Of a stretch of 64,000 bases of DNA, positions 40,321 through 48,619 are shown one piece after another. The notes below the pieces were generated by a model. The model ran no database searches, was not told where the DNA came from, and saw only the letters and a list, made by a program, of their open reading frames with translations. Numbering within the stretch: the first letter of the stretch is position 1; every line of letters starts with the position of its first letter. The DNA is from Pseudomonadales bacterium (lineage in GTDB: Bacteria; Pseudomonadota; Gammaproteobacteria; Pseudomonadales; Azotimanducaceae): the NCBI GenBank assembly GCA_012103505.1, contig WLWP01000001.1, positions 434,001 to 498,000 of the forward strand, given 5' to 3'. A program made the position numbers and the translations under genes.

Positions 40321-40345
40321 CTGTTGCTCATAGAATGAGCAGCAG
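40321..40345 (+). terminator. Hairpin after the Nudix gene
   Basis: CTGTTGCTCA-tagaa-TGAGCAGCAG forms a 10-bp stem with one G-U pair, starting 4 bases after the Nudix stop. No T-run follows, so it may be a Rho-assisted 3' end or an attenuator before the peroxiredoxin gene. Confidence 0.4.
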
Positions 40346-40394
40346 CAATGCAATTGAATACACACGAATACAAATAAGATAAGGAGCAAGGCGC

Positions 40395-40874
40395 ATGTCA
40401 ATTCAAGAAGGTGATAAGTTACCAGAAGCAACTCTGCACGAAATGCAAGACGGCCGACCGGCAGCAGTTACCACGGATGACCTGTTTGGCGGCAAAAAGG
40501 TTGTTTTGTTCGCGGTACCTGGCGCATTCACGCCGACCTGTTCTCAGGCACACCTACCAGGTTATGTCGTAAATGCTGATGCGATAAAAGGCAAAGGCGT
40601 AGATAGCATCGTCTGTTTGTCTGTCAACGATGCATTCGTTATGGGCGCTTGGGGCGACGGTGCGAATGCTGAAGCACTACAAATGGTCGGCGATGGCAAT
40701 GGCGATTTTACCAAAGCACTAGGTCTCGAAATGGACGGTAGTGGCTTCGGTCTAGGCACACGATCACAGCGCTACGCTATGATTGTCGAAGATGGCACGG
40801 TGACTAAACTTGCGGTCGAAGCGCCTGGACAGCTCGACGTGAGTGCAGCGGAAGCTATTCTCTCGGCGCTATAA
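40395..40874 (+). CDS. Peroxiredoxin (Prx5/AhpE-like, thioredoxin fold)
   Basis: A 159-residue atypical 2-Cys/1-Cys peroxiredoxin of the Prx5 subfamily. The peroxidatic Cys is in 'VPGAFTPTCSQAHLPGYV' (about residue 49), with 'VCLSVNDAFVMGAWG' and the C-terminal 'GLGTRSQRYAMIVEDG' (conserved Arg). It reduces hydroperoxides in the cytosol, using thioredoxin/glutaredoxin or glutathione. ATG start with AAGGAG 8 bases upstream. A strong terminator follows, so it appears to be monocistronic. Confidence 0.94.
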   Translation: MSIQEGDKLPEATLHEMQDGRPAAVTTDDLFGGKKVVLFAVPGAFTPTCSQAHLPGYVVNADAIKGKGVDSIVCLSVNDAFVMGAWGDGANAEALQMVGDGNGDFTKALGLEMDGSGFGLGTRSQRYAMIVEDGTVTKLAVEAPGQLDVSAAEAILSAL

Positions 40875-40882
40875 CTGATCAC

Positions 40883-40923
40883 TAGACACAGATCGGCGTT
40901 ACAGCCGCATCTGTGTCTATTTG
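40883..40923 (+). terminator. Strong hairpin terminator after the peroxiredoxin gene
   Basis: TAGACACAGATCGGC - gttaca - GCCG(c)ATCTGTGTCTA gives a 15-bp stem with one bulged C at 40883-40919, followed by TTTG. It begins 9 bases after the peroxiredoxin stop. The downstream bases (40911-40950) are a low-complexity CTGT/CTAT tract. Confidence 0.8.
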
Positions 40924-41074
40924 TCTGTTCATCTATCTGCCTATCTGTGGATGGAGGGCTCAAGTATCTACATATAGAGCAATTCATGCGCACAAATTCT
41001 AGAGTTATGCCCGACTTACAAATCTCTGTTAGCGGTGCATCAAAACGAATTTGCCTGGCACTGCTGTCCACAAG

Positions 41075-42235
41075 ATGAATCCTGTATCCAAAGATTCCGA
41101 ACCGAATTTCGATTCTAACAAAGCACTTTGGATAGCCATTCTAATCGGGGTGATTGGCCCCGAAGTATTTATCGTCCAGCCAGGATTTGTGCAGGGTTTG
41201 GTGGCATACCTGGGTTTTGATGAACAAAGCGCAGGCTACGTAGCATCTGCGGAGATGTTTGGCTTGGCTGCCACCACAGTTCTCATGACATTTACGGCTC
41301 ATCGGTTTAACTGGCGTAAAGTTGTGGGCGTCTCAGTGGGCGTCATGTGTGTCGCCAACATTCTTTGCTTAGTCGTCACTGAAGCAAGCACCTTCACCGC
41401 GTTGCGATTCATCGCAGGCTTAGGCGCAGGTAGCTTGGTTTCGCTAAGTTTTGCAGCCGTTGGTCTCACCAGCAATCCTGATAGAAACTTCGGCCTCTTA
41501 ATCATGTGGGTGTTGATCTATGGGGCGTTGGTTCTACTCGCGATGCCAACCGTTTATGATATTGCTGGGTTCGATGGTCTACTTATTTTCTTCGCTCTTT
41601 TCCCCCTTGTTGCACTACCTTTTCTGCGCAACTTACCAATCTCCGCTACAGCCTCGAAGCAAATTGACAGTGGCACCCTCACACTAAGTCCTTTATTGAG
41701 GCTGTCTGCGTTACTTGCCATGTTGTTTTATTTCGCAGCACAAGGTGCCGTCTGGACTTATCTTTTTCTGATCGGTACTGATGCCGGTCTGGACGAGCAG
41801 GACGTAGCTAACGGCCTCACACTTTCACAGTTCTCTGGTATTGCGGGTGCGGGTGCGGCTGCTCTGATAGCTCAGCATTTTGGTCGTTCACTACCTCTCG
41901 TCATTGGGATTCTTGGCGGTGCTCTGTGCCTGTATTTCTTTGCGGGGGTGATGGCTACCATCGTATATGTCGTGGCGGTTACGTTTTACAATTTTTTTTG
42001 GAACTGGACACATCCGTACTTGATGGCTGCGATGGCTAGTTTTGACCGTCAGGGACGCGTTGTTGTTTATGCGGTTGCGATGCAGATGATTGGTCTCGCG
42101 TTAGGACCGGGGCTGGCAGCGACTGTAGTAGAGGGAGAAGGATACGCTAACGTCCTGTTGTTGGGTGGCACGTTGTTTGTCATCAGCTTGTTGCTAGTGC
42201 TCCTTCCACTGAGGTCTCAATCGCGCCAAATCTAA
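41075..42235 (+). CDS. MFS transporter
   Basis: About 386 residues and 12 predicted helices: 'ALWIAILIGVIGPEVFIVQPGF', 'EMFGLAATTVLMTFTAHRFNWRKV' (loop 2-3), 'LRFIAGLGAGSLVSLSFAAVG'. The first half is typical major-facilitator; the substrate is not evident. The track start is TTG 41051; ATG 41075 starts the polar N-terminus 'MNPVSKDSEPN' and is preferred, although neither has a clear ribosome binding site. The 200-base region before it holds the peroxiredoxin terminator. Confidence 0.85.
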   Translation: MNPVSKDSEPNFDSNKALWIAILIGVIGPEVFIVQPGFVQGLVAYLGFDEQSAGYVASAEMFGLAATTVLMTFTAHRFNWRKVVGVSVGVMCVANILCLVVTEASTFTALRFIAGLGAGSLVSLSFAAVGLTSNPDRNFGLLIMWVLIYGALVLLAMPTVYDIAGFDGLLIFFALFPLVALPFLRNLPISATASKQIDSGTLTLSPLLRLSALLAMLFYFAAQGAVWTYLFLIGTDAGLDEQDVANGLTLSQFSGIAGAGAAALIAQHFGRSLPLVIGILGGALCLYFFAGVMATIVYVVAVTFYNFFWNWTHPYLMAAMASFDRQGRVVVYAVAMQMIGLALGPGLAATVVEGEGYANVLLLGGTLFVISLLLVLLPLRSQSRQI

Positions 42236-42272
42236 AGCGGTATTCATCGTGGCAATAGCTAACGTTACGCAG

Positions 42273-43175
42273 CTAAACACCGCCGTTTGAGGCATCTCGT
42301 TCCGCGATCAACGTGTCCCGTGCTTTACCGATTGGGCGAATCAAACACTCTTGCGCTGCTGTCGCCACAAGTTCTCCCGCGCGGGTAAAAAAGTGACCGC
42401 GCACAAATCCACGGGCACCGCTGGCGTTTGGTGATTCTTTCGCGAACAAGAGCCACTCGTCAGCCCGGAAAGGTCGGTGGAACCAGATGCTGTGGTCGAG
42501 ACTCGCGCCGCGAATGAACTCTCGTTGCGCTAAGCGACGGTGAGGCTGCATAGAAGTCGACATAAAGTCTAAGTCTGACATGTAGGCCAACATGGCGAGA
42601 TGTACTTCCTGATCGTCAGGGAGGCGGTTTCGTGTCTTAAGCCAGGTATGTTTAAAGGCTGGATGGTCGTCCGTATCTGTCATCAGGATCTTTTCTACCT
42701 GGCGAGACTCTATGGCTTCAAAACGGAAACTAAAACGAGCCACGTCGGGAAATTGTTTGGCGAGAGCGGCGTACGCGGCACGATCACTTCTGAGCGCTTC
42801 TGGTGGTGGCACGTCTGGCATTGGTTGGGCATGGGTGAGGCCGTCCTCTTTCTTGTGCCAAGAGCAACTCATGCTAAAAATAGCGCGCCCATGCTGGATG
42901 GCTGCAACTCGACGTGTTGTGAACGATCGCCCATCCCGAATTCTGTCTACCTCGTACAAAATCGGGCTTTGCCAATCACCAGCCCGCAGAAAGTACGAGT
43001 GCAGTGAATGCAGTTCATGCGGCGCGTCGATTGTTCGGTATGCAGCAACTAGGGCTTGGGCTAAGACCTGGCCGCCGAACACGTGTTCGGAGTTTTGGTT
43101 CTGCCCGCGGTACAGGTTGTGTTCGATGACTTCGACATCGAGCAGAGCAAGGATTTCTTGGAGAACAGAATTCAT
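42273..43175 (-). CDS. tesB: Acyl-CoA thioesterase II (TesB)
   Basis: A 300-residue double hot-dog thioesterase. N-terminal half: 'LYRGQNQNSEHVFGGQVLAQALVAA', 'LHSYFLRAGDWQSPILYEVDRIRDGRSFTTRRV'. C-terminal half: 'LDFMSTSMQPH', 'GASLDHSIWFHRPFRADEWLLF' with the Asp of the Asp-Thr/Ser-Gln triad. It hydrolyses medium/long acyl-CoAs. The track start at 43283 adds 36 non-homologous residues; ATG 43175 overlaps the stop of the upstream MFS gene by one base (TGATG), indicating coupling. Confidence 0.95.
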   Translation of the reverse strand: MNSVLQEILALLDVEVIEHNLYRGQNQNSEHVFGGQVLAQALVAAYRTIDAPHELHSLHSYFLRAGDWQSPILYEVDRIRDGRSFTTRRVAAIQHGRAIFSMSCSWHKKEDGLTHAQPMPDVPPPEALRSDRAAYAALAKQFPDVARFSFRFEAIESRQVEKILMTDTDDHPAFKHTWLKTRNRLPDDQEVHLAMLAYMSDLDFMSTSMQPHRRLAQREFIRGASLDHSIWFHRPFRADEWLLFAKESPNASGARGFVRGHFFTRAGELVATAAQECLIRPIGKARDTLIAERDASNGGV

Positions 43176-44383
43176 CAGGCCGGATCCTGGTCGTGGATTT
43201 GTTGTGTCAGACGGCATTGGAGCATCCAAACGACCGATAGGCCAAGTCCTATCCAAGCTGCTGCTTGTAGTAGGACGAACCACTGCGAATCTCCGCTGTC
43301 GGCTTGGGCGAGGTAACCAAAGAGAAAGAAGCCCACAATGGCGTTCACTTCGAGTGCCATGGAACCAATGGATGTCACGGTAGCGCGGTGATCATCGTCT
43401 ACTTTGTTTTGTATCTGGGCGCCGTAAATGACATCGACAATGCCAGAAACGCCGAACAGAAACATCATAGCGAATATGACCCAAAGTGGATCTGCCACGT
43501 AAGAGAAGAGGGCCAACAAAGCACAGCCTAGCAGGCTCAGGAGTAGAGGTAGGTATAGGCTTGGTGGCAAGTGTTCGGCGCAAAGACTGCCAATTGTTCT
43601 TGCAAACCAAACCCCTGCGTAGATGAGCCCGACGATGGTGAGAGAAAACGACAGCTCGGCGAAAATGACACCAACGAATTCTTCCAAAACGCCGGTAAGT
43701 GCGCCTAACGTTGCCGGTGCCAAAATCAGGAACAAGAGTCGTGGGGAATTGGAGATGGCCTTGATGCCCGAACGTAGGGTGGTGGCAAAGCTAACCCAAA
43801 CACCTTCGGGCTCGTCGTCGGTTTTAGCATTACTAGCGGGTGGCAGAAATAACCAGACGACGACTGCGGCACCGATAGGTGCCAAGGAACTGAGTAGTAA
43901 AGGCAGCGTGAAGCCAGTTTCAGCAAGAATACCGCCCGTTAATAGAGCAACGGCCACGGCACCGGAGCTTACTGCTTCAGTTCGGCCGTAGACTTTCTGA
44001 AACACTGCTTGGTCGTCGAGTGCCTCGTATAGATAGGCTTCTGCTGTACCGCTCGCCAAGGAGCTACCGAAGCTCCAAATCGTGAAGCCGAGCGCGAACC
44101 CCCAGAAGTTTGGAAACAGTAGCCAAGTAACGAATGCGCAGGCTTCGATTGCCGCACCTGCGATTAACACCGTCTTGCGATTGAAAAGATCGCCGAATAC
44201 ACCAGAAGGTACTTCGAACACGAGAGTAGTACCCGCCCAAATCGCGAGCAGAGAGGCTAGGCCGAACGGACTGATCCCCGAGCTTTCCATCATGATGAGG
44301 TAAGTTGGGTAGATCAGGACGAGTTCGCCTAAGACGCAGTAAACATACCAGGCGGGTAATCTGAATTTGTTGTTGTGATACAT
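43175..44383 (-). CDS. MFS transporter (second)
   Basis: A 402-residue transporter with about 12 helices. 'TTLVFEVPSGVFGDLFNRKTVLIAGAAIEA' is a strong MFS loop 2-3 motif with TM2, and 'ASGTAEAYLYEALDD' is typical of a drug-export-like subgroup. It shares a one-base stop/start overlap with tesB, so the two are likely expressed together. Substrate unknown. Divergent from the glyoxalase II gene with only about 30 bases between starts. Confidence 0.88.
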   Translation of the reverse strand: MYHNNKFRLPAWYVYCVLGELVLIYPTYLIMMESSGISPFGLASLLAIWAGTTLVFEVPSGVFGDLFNRKTVLIAGAAIEACAFVTWLLFPNFWGFALGFTIWSFGSSLASGTAEAYLYEALDDQAVFQKVYGRTEAVSSGAVAVALLTGGILAETGFTLPLLLSSLAPIGAAVVVWLFLPPASNAKTDDEPEGVWVSFATTLRSGIKAISNSPRLLFLILAPATLGALTGVLEEFVGVIFAELSFSLTIVGLIYAGVWFARTIGSLCAEHLPPSLYLPLLLSLLGCALLALFSYVADPLWVIFAMMFLFGVSGIVDVIYGAQIQNKVDDDHRATVTSIGSMALEVNAIVGFFLFGYLAQADSGDSQWFVLLQAAAWIGLGLSVVWMLQCRLTQQIHDQDPA

Positions 44384-44415
44384 TTAATGTCTTAGCAAAA
44401 GTGCACGGTGCTTAC

Positions 44416-45054
44416 ATGGCTCTCGAAATCCACCAGTTTCCTTGTCTCAACGATAACTACGGCTTCCTAATCCACGATCCAGCGACTGGTGCAACAGCCA
44501 CCATAGACACGCCTGAGGTTGCTCCGATCAATGCAGCCTTGGATGAGAAGGGATGGCAGCTGACACATATACTGAACACACATCATCATTTTGATCATGC
44601 TGGTGGCAATGAACCCCTCAAACAAAAGTGGAATTGTACGATAGTTGGTGCGGCGAATGATGCGCACCGAATTCCTGGTATCGATGTGAAAGTCGCGGAC
44701 GGAGATACATACGATCTAGGCAGTAGTCAGGCGCAAATATTCGAAGTCCCTGGCCACACTTCAGGACACATTGCCTACTATTTTTCTGCAAGCGACGCAG
44801 CCTTTGTGGGCGACACCATGTTTGCACTTGGTTGCGGAAGATTGTTTGAAGGTAGCCCCGAACAAATGTGGGATAGCCTTTCTAAGCTGATGGCGCTGCC
44901 TGATGAGCAGCGGTTTACTGTGCTCATGAGTACACACAAGCCAATGCGGCATTCGCGTTGTCGGTTGAACCCGGTAATGATGACCTACAAGCGAGGGCCA
45001 AAGAGATTGCAGACCTGCGCGCGAGAGGGATACCAACAGTGCCAACGACGATAG
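44416..45054 (+). CDS. gloB: Hydroxyacylglutathione hydrolase (glyoxalase II), 5' portion (frameshifted)
   Basis: Metallo-beta-lactamase-fold enzyme that hydrolyses S-lactoylglutathione. 'FPCLNDNYGFLIHD', metal motif 'NTHHHFDHAGGN' (about residue 54-65), 'VPGHTSGHIAYYF' and 'FVGDTMFALGCGRLFEG' are intact. After 'PDEQRF' the frame is wrong ('TVLMSTHKPMRHSRC'); the expected 'YCAHEYTQANAAFALSVEPGN' is in the adjacent frame. One missing T in TTT at 44914-44916 explains it. ATG 44416 is preferred to the track's GTG 44401 because the family begins at this point. Confidence 0.88.
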   Translation: MALEIHQFPCLNDNYGFLIHDPATGATATIDTPEVAPINAALDEKGWQLTHILNTHHHFDHAGGNEPLKQKWNCTIVGAANDAHRIPGIDVKVADGDTYDLGSSQAQIFEVPGHTSGHIAYYFSASDAAFVGDTMFALGCGRLFEGSPEQMWDSLSKLMALPDEQRFTVLMSTHKPMRHSRCRLNPVMMTYKRGPKRLQTCAREGYQQCQRR

Positions 45055-45182
45055 GACGGGAACGCGCGACTAATCCGTTTGTCAGGCCAATGAGCGCTGA
45101 CCTTCAAGCAACTATTGGACTAGTGGGCTCAGACCCCGTGACAGTCTTTGCAGAGACCCGAAAACGTAAAGACCATTTCTAG
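44958..45182 (+). CDS. gloB: Glyoxalase II, 3' portion (frameshifted)
   Basis: The last 74 residues of the track ORF carry the glutathione-binding C-terminal domain: 'SVEPGNDDLQARAKEIADLR', 'PTVPTTIGRERATNPFVR' and the closing 'PVTVFAETRKRKDHF'. The frame is open upstream to about 44917 and encodes the missing metal-ligand segment 'CAHEYTQANAAFAL', confirming it belongs to the same gene. TTG 44958 is internal and not a real start. Confidence 0.85.
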   Translation: MSVEPGNDDLQARAKEIADLRARGIPTVPTTIGRERATNPFVRPMSADLQATIGLVGSDPVTVFAETRKRKDHF

Positions 45183-45213
45183 CGCTTGACGATTCGAGTC
45201 TGCAGTATCGTTG

Positions 45214-46101
45214 ATGCGGATGGCTAGCCGCAGCTCACATGGCTTAACAGATGAACGAACCGGCGTTATGTATGCGCTGTCGGCGTATGCGATATGGGGA
45301 GTAGCACCGGTTTATTTCGTTCTGGTCGGATTCGCGTCTGCGTTCGAAGTACTTGCACATAGAATTGTCTGGTCTGTGCCTCTGTTAGGCGTCCTAGTTT
45401 GGTTTGGTGCACAGTGGCAAAAGTTGCCTATGCGGACCGTTTTGAAGCTATTGGCTTGCTCTGTGTTGTTGTCTGTGAACTGGCTAACTTTCATCTACGG
45501 GATACACGAAGGCAAGATCTCTGAAACCAGCCTTGGCTACTTCATCAATCCCCTTCTGAGTGTGCTTCTCGCTGTGCTTTTGCTCGGTGAGCGTATGTCG
45601 CGACGACAATGGTTGGCCACGCTAATTGCAGCTAGTGGAGTTGTCCTGGAACTTGTTAGCGTAGGTTATTTTCCATGGATCGCCCTTTCGCTAGCTGTAT
45701 CGTTTGCCATCTACAGCGTGGTTCGTAGGCAGATACAGGTGCCTGCCGCGTTGGGTCTAGGCATCGAGACGATTGCGCTAGCACCTATTGCTCTACTCTA
45801 TCTGATTGTCAGTGATTCTCTATTTTCTAGATCGATGTCGGAGACTTTATTGCTCGGAGTTGGTGGGCTTGTCACAGTCGTTCCGTTAATTTGTTTTGGG
45901 GCCGCCGCGCGACGGCTACCTTTAACAGTTATGGGCCACTTCCAATATTTGGCGCCAACGATTAGCTTGCTGATTGCGGTTTTCTACTATGGAGAAACTG
46001 TCAGCACCGGGCGGTGGGTGAGTTTTGGTTTTGTTTGGGTCGCGCTTATCGTCTTTGTAACGGACGGTGCTTTGCAACGCCGCGTTAGCGTCGCGCGTTG
46101 A
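45214..46101 (+). CDS. rarD: EamA family transporter RarD
   Basis: A 295-residue, 10-helix transporter of the RarD subgroup: 'GVMYALSAYAIWGVAPVYF', 'EVLAHRIVWSVPLL', 'VNWLTFIYGIHEGKISETSLGYFINPLLSVLL' and 'LGERMSRRQWLATLIA'. These are the RarD-specific stretches; the physiological substrate is unestablished. ATG 45214 is taken instead of TTG 45211; ATG 45220 is also possible. The 3' end overlaps the convergent SPOR gene by 17 bases. Confidence 0.9.
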   Translation: MRMASRSSHGLTDERTGVMYALSAYAIWGVAPVYFVLVGFASAFEVLAHRIVWSVPLLGVLVWFGAQWQKLPMRTVLKLLACSVLLSVNWLTFIYGIHEGKISETSLGYFINPLLSVLLAVLLLGERMSRRQWLATLIAASGVVLELVSVGYFPWIALSLAVSFAIYSVVRRQIQVPAALGLGIETIALAPIALLYLIVSDSLFSRSMSETLLLGVGGLVTVVPLICFGAAARRLPLTVMGHFQYLAPTISLLIAVFYYGETVSTGRWVSFGFVWVALIVFVTDGALQRRVSVAR

Positions 46102-46852
46102 TTTGTTCTGCTGCGCGCATCGCGGCTTGTAACGAGCCGACGGTTCGCAGCCAAGGTTTCTGAAACGGCGCTTTGAGGTCAGTTATCGCGTCCTGCGCTA
46201 TCGCCTTGGATTCGTATATTCCGAGTAGCAGCACGTAGAAAATATTGCCATTCACGGCGATCTCTGCAGCTGACATACCACGGACACCTCGCTCTTTCGC
46301 ATATACCTCAAGCGCCTCTTTGCTCGACAAAGCGACGAGTTGTACCGCCCAAAACTCTGGTGGTAGGTCAACTAGGTTAACTGCTTTGTCGGGCCGGTAG
46401 GCTAGACGAATATGTCTAGGCACAGTGCCAGCCTGGGGGGCTGCTTTGGGTTCTTGAACGGCCCGAGATGTCCCGTCTGAACTTTCCCTCGACGTGGGTG
46501 GATTGCCTGCGGCTGCCTGACGTGCGGGCGCCGCTGGTCTTGGTCTGCGCTGTGTGGGTGCTGGCCTGCCGCGTCGAAAACTTGGTGCGGTCTTGTCACT
46601 CCCATCCGCCGATGGTGGTGGTGAGCGTGTGGTGCGAGGACTAGTCGCAAGCTCTTCGTCTCGCACACAGTCCCAGGAGTCTGTTTTCTCGCCGGTTTGG
46701 CAGAACCATGGTTCGTGTTGTTTTTCAGGAATGCCGAGTATGGGTTCTGGCGGCTTGTTTCTCGCGCAGCCGAATAACGTCGCGATCATACAAAGGTAGA
46801 GAGCGCTGGTTACAGCGCGATTTCGTAGGGTCATGCACAGTACTTTGCCCAT
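46085..46852 (-). CDS. SPOR-domain-like lipoprotein
   Basis: A 255-residue protein. Signal with lipobox-like 'IATLFGCARN' (Cys about 29), a Pro/Arg/Ser-rich disordered linker (about 65-165, including 'RRGRPAPTQRRPRPAAPARQ'), then a C-terminal domain 'EFWAVQLVALSSKEALEVYAKERGV' and 'NGNIFYVLLLGIYESKAIAQDAI', which fits the SPOR fold that binds denuded peptidoglycan at the septum. Internal ATG 46834 is an alternative start closer to the signal. No division gene is adjacent. Confidence 0.78.
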   Translation of the reverse strand: MGKVLCMTLRNRAVTSALYLCMIATLFGCARNKPPEPILGIPEKQHEPWFCQTGEKTDSWDCVRDEELATSPRTTRSPPPSADGSDKTAPSFRRGRPAPTQRRPRPAAPARQAAAGNPPTSRESSDGTSRAVQEPKAAPQAGTVPRHIRLAYRPDKAVNLVDLPPEFWAVQLVALSSKEALEVYAKERGVRGMSAAEIAVNGNIFYVLLLGIYESKAIAQDAITDLKAPFQKPWLRTVGSLQAAMRAAEQINARR

Positions 46853-46939
46853 TCTCCATATAGGTGTAAAGGAGTCTTGAAACCATCGCCGAATTCTCGT
46901 AGTTTCCGTGGCGAGATTCGTTTGAGGGCCGTAAACGTT

Positions 46940-47539
46940 ATGTCAGAGGCAGTCGCGACGATTCATGAATTTGACAGGATTCCGCGCGTACTACGCCTGG
47001 ATCTGTCAGGACAGCCAATTGACTGGGTCACATGGCAGGAGGCTGTGTGCCTATATGCCCGTGAGATAGTGGTTTGGACCATCGGGGACCCATTGCTTCG
47101 AATTCGAGGTGGGCATTCCCGCTTGGATAGCCAGATCAGTCTCGTTGATATTCACAGCATAATTGCCTGCGACGGTCGTGTTATCCCGAAAGGGAACATT
47201 GTCCCACCGTTAACTAACCGAGCTTTGTTTGGCCGCGATCGAAATATTTGTCTGTATTGCGGCAAACACCAACAAGACGGTGAACTGACTCGAGATCATG
47301 TTATGCCAGTGTCGCGTGGTGGCAAAGACATCTGGGACAATGTCGTTGCTGCGTGCAAGCGCTGCAACCATTTCAAGGGAAGCCGACTGCTACAAGAATG
47401 TTCGATGGAGCTGCTCGCGTTGCCTTACGTACCAAACTTTGCTGAATACCTCGCGCTGATCAATTCCGGCCGGATTCTTGGTGACCAAATGGATTTCTTA
47501 CGCAAAAGCTTTAGCGCGGAGAGTCGACTGCTTAACTAA
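46940..47539 (+). CDS. HNH endonuclease
   Basis: About 199 residues. The C-terminal HNH domain is complete: 'CLYCGKHQQDGELTRDHVMPVSRGGKDIWDNVVAACKRCNHFKGSR', with two CxxC zinc pairs and the DH...N...H catalytic elements (about residues 110-155). The N-terminal half ('PIDWVTWQEAVCLYAREIVVW') belongs to the common chromosomal HNH family that is not linked to restriction or mobility; its role is unclear. ATG 46940 fits better than the track's TTG 46877, which has AAGGAG only 2 bases away. Confidence 0.88.
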   Translation: MSEAVATIHEFDRIPRVLRLDLSGQPIDWVTWQEAVCLYAREIVVWTIGDPLLRIRGGHSRLDSQISLVDIHSIIACDGRVIPKGNIVPPLTNRALFGRDRNICLYCGKHQQDGELTRDHVMPVSRGGKDIWDNVVAACKRCNHFKGSRLLQECSMELLALPYVPNFAEYLALINSGRILGDQMDFLRKSFSAESRLLN

Positions 47540-47586
47540 GTGGGTCCAAAAGGTGATGGATCGTCGTCGATGTGTTCGTCCAAGAA

Positions 47587-48594
47587 TCATCGAAAACCTC
47601 GAATGCAGTCGTATTGATAAAACCAGTCAACCTGCTGCATAGCCATTTCTGGTAGAAAGCGCGCGCGGAAGGCGATGCCAAGATTCCGGGCGATAGAGGC
47701 TGCGCCTGTTTTGCCAAGTAAACGGTTAATAGCCATTTGATTAGCCGCTACAATTTTTCGGTGCCTCGGTAAGCGAAATCGTTCAAATTCAGTTAGGGCG
47801 AGGGCGATATCATCTTCGTAATTCTCAAGCATGCGTGCTAGCACCCACGCGTCCTCGATACCTGTCTGGAACGTTGGGAGCTGAATTGGAAAAGACGTTG
47901 AAAAAGCCGGACCTAGAAATGCAGTTCGGTCTGAGTACATGCTGGTCAGTGGTGCTTCGTCTGCCAGCGGGCGGAAAAACTCAAGCTCGTCGAGGAAAGG
48001 GTGAAGACTGGGGTGGCAAGCTGATGATTCGGTAGGTTCCGTTCCGGTGTAGATGAAATGCGTTTGATCTTGTGTTGAAAACTGTCGAGCAACGAACTCT
48101 TCGCTCAGCCAAGTGACATTCGCAGCTGCACATCCGGGTTGTGAGGCGTACCAGATCCCTAAGGTTGTATCCTGAGATGAATCCGCAGGAGCGGCCGTGT
48201 CGACGAAGAGAGCCTGGGGTTGTCCGCTAGTCGTACACACTGCTGGAGAGCTCTCGCCACCGCGAACAAACTCAAGTAACTCTTGGTGCGAAACGTTGAT
48301 TAAGGCCGCGCCATACCGGTCAGAATAGAATTTCCCCAAGGGCAGTTCTGACAAGAGAAACCCGGATCGGGCGAGGCGGACCTGCTCGCGAGATGGCTTG
48401 TGTCCGATGTTATCAAAGCGCTGAGGGTCAATTGTTCGCAATAGGCGCGTAACGTTGGAACCGAGGATTAGCGCTGGTACGTCAGTTTGTTGATCTGGCT
48501 TCTGTGTTATCTCGCAGGCGATACCAGCTCTTTCGCAAAAGTGAGCCGTGGCATGTGCCACGACATTGTCACCATGTATAGCGATTTCGGTCAT
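47587..48594 (-). CDS. Degenerate FAD-dependent monooxygenase-like protein
   Basis: A 335-residue protein. The C-terminus matches aromatic-ring hydroxylases ('QTGIEDAWVLARMLENYEDDIALALTEFERFRLPRHRKI', 'DWFYQYDC'), but the FAD elements are lost: the N-terminal GxGxxG position reads 'IAIHGDNVVAHATAHFCERAG', and the GD motif before the C-terminal helix reads 'AFLGPAFSTSFPIQLPTF'. The DG motif is not evident either. It may be a non-catalytic or cofactor-altered paralogue. It lies 25 bases after cysS. The homology call is from pattern, not alignment. Confidence 0.6.
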   Translation of the reverse strand: MTEIAIHGDNVVAHATAHFCERAGIACEITQKPDQQTDVPALILGSNVTRLLRTIDPQRFDNIGHKPSREQVRLARSGFLLSELPLGKFYSDRYGAALINVSHQELLEFVRGGESSPAVCTTSGQPQALFVDTAAPADSSQDTTLGIWYASQPGCAAANVTWLSEEFVARQFSTQDQTHFIYTGTEPTESSACHPSLHPFLDELEFFRPLADEAPLTSMYSDRTAFLGPAFSTSFPIQLPTFQTGIEDAWVLARMLENYEDDIALALTEFERFRLPRHRKIVAANQMAINRLLGKTGAASIARNLGIAFRARFLPEMAMQQVDWFYQYDCIRGFR

Positions 48595-48619
48595 TGCGTA
48601 GGAACGAGAATCGACAACG

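Noticed and set aside
40350-40380. TTGAAT...TAAGAT as a sigma-70 promoter for the peroxiredoxin gene
   Set aside because: The spacer is only 15 bases and the transcript would start inside the ribosome binding site.
42712-43383. 223-aa plus-strand ORF opposite tesB and the MFS gene
   Set aside because: It spans the reverse strands of two real genes and has no recognisable features.
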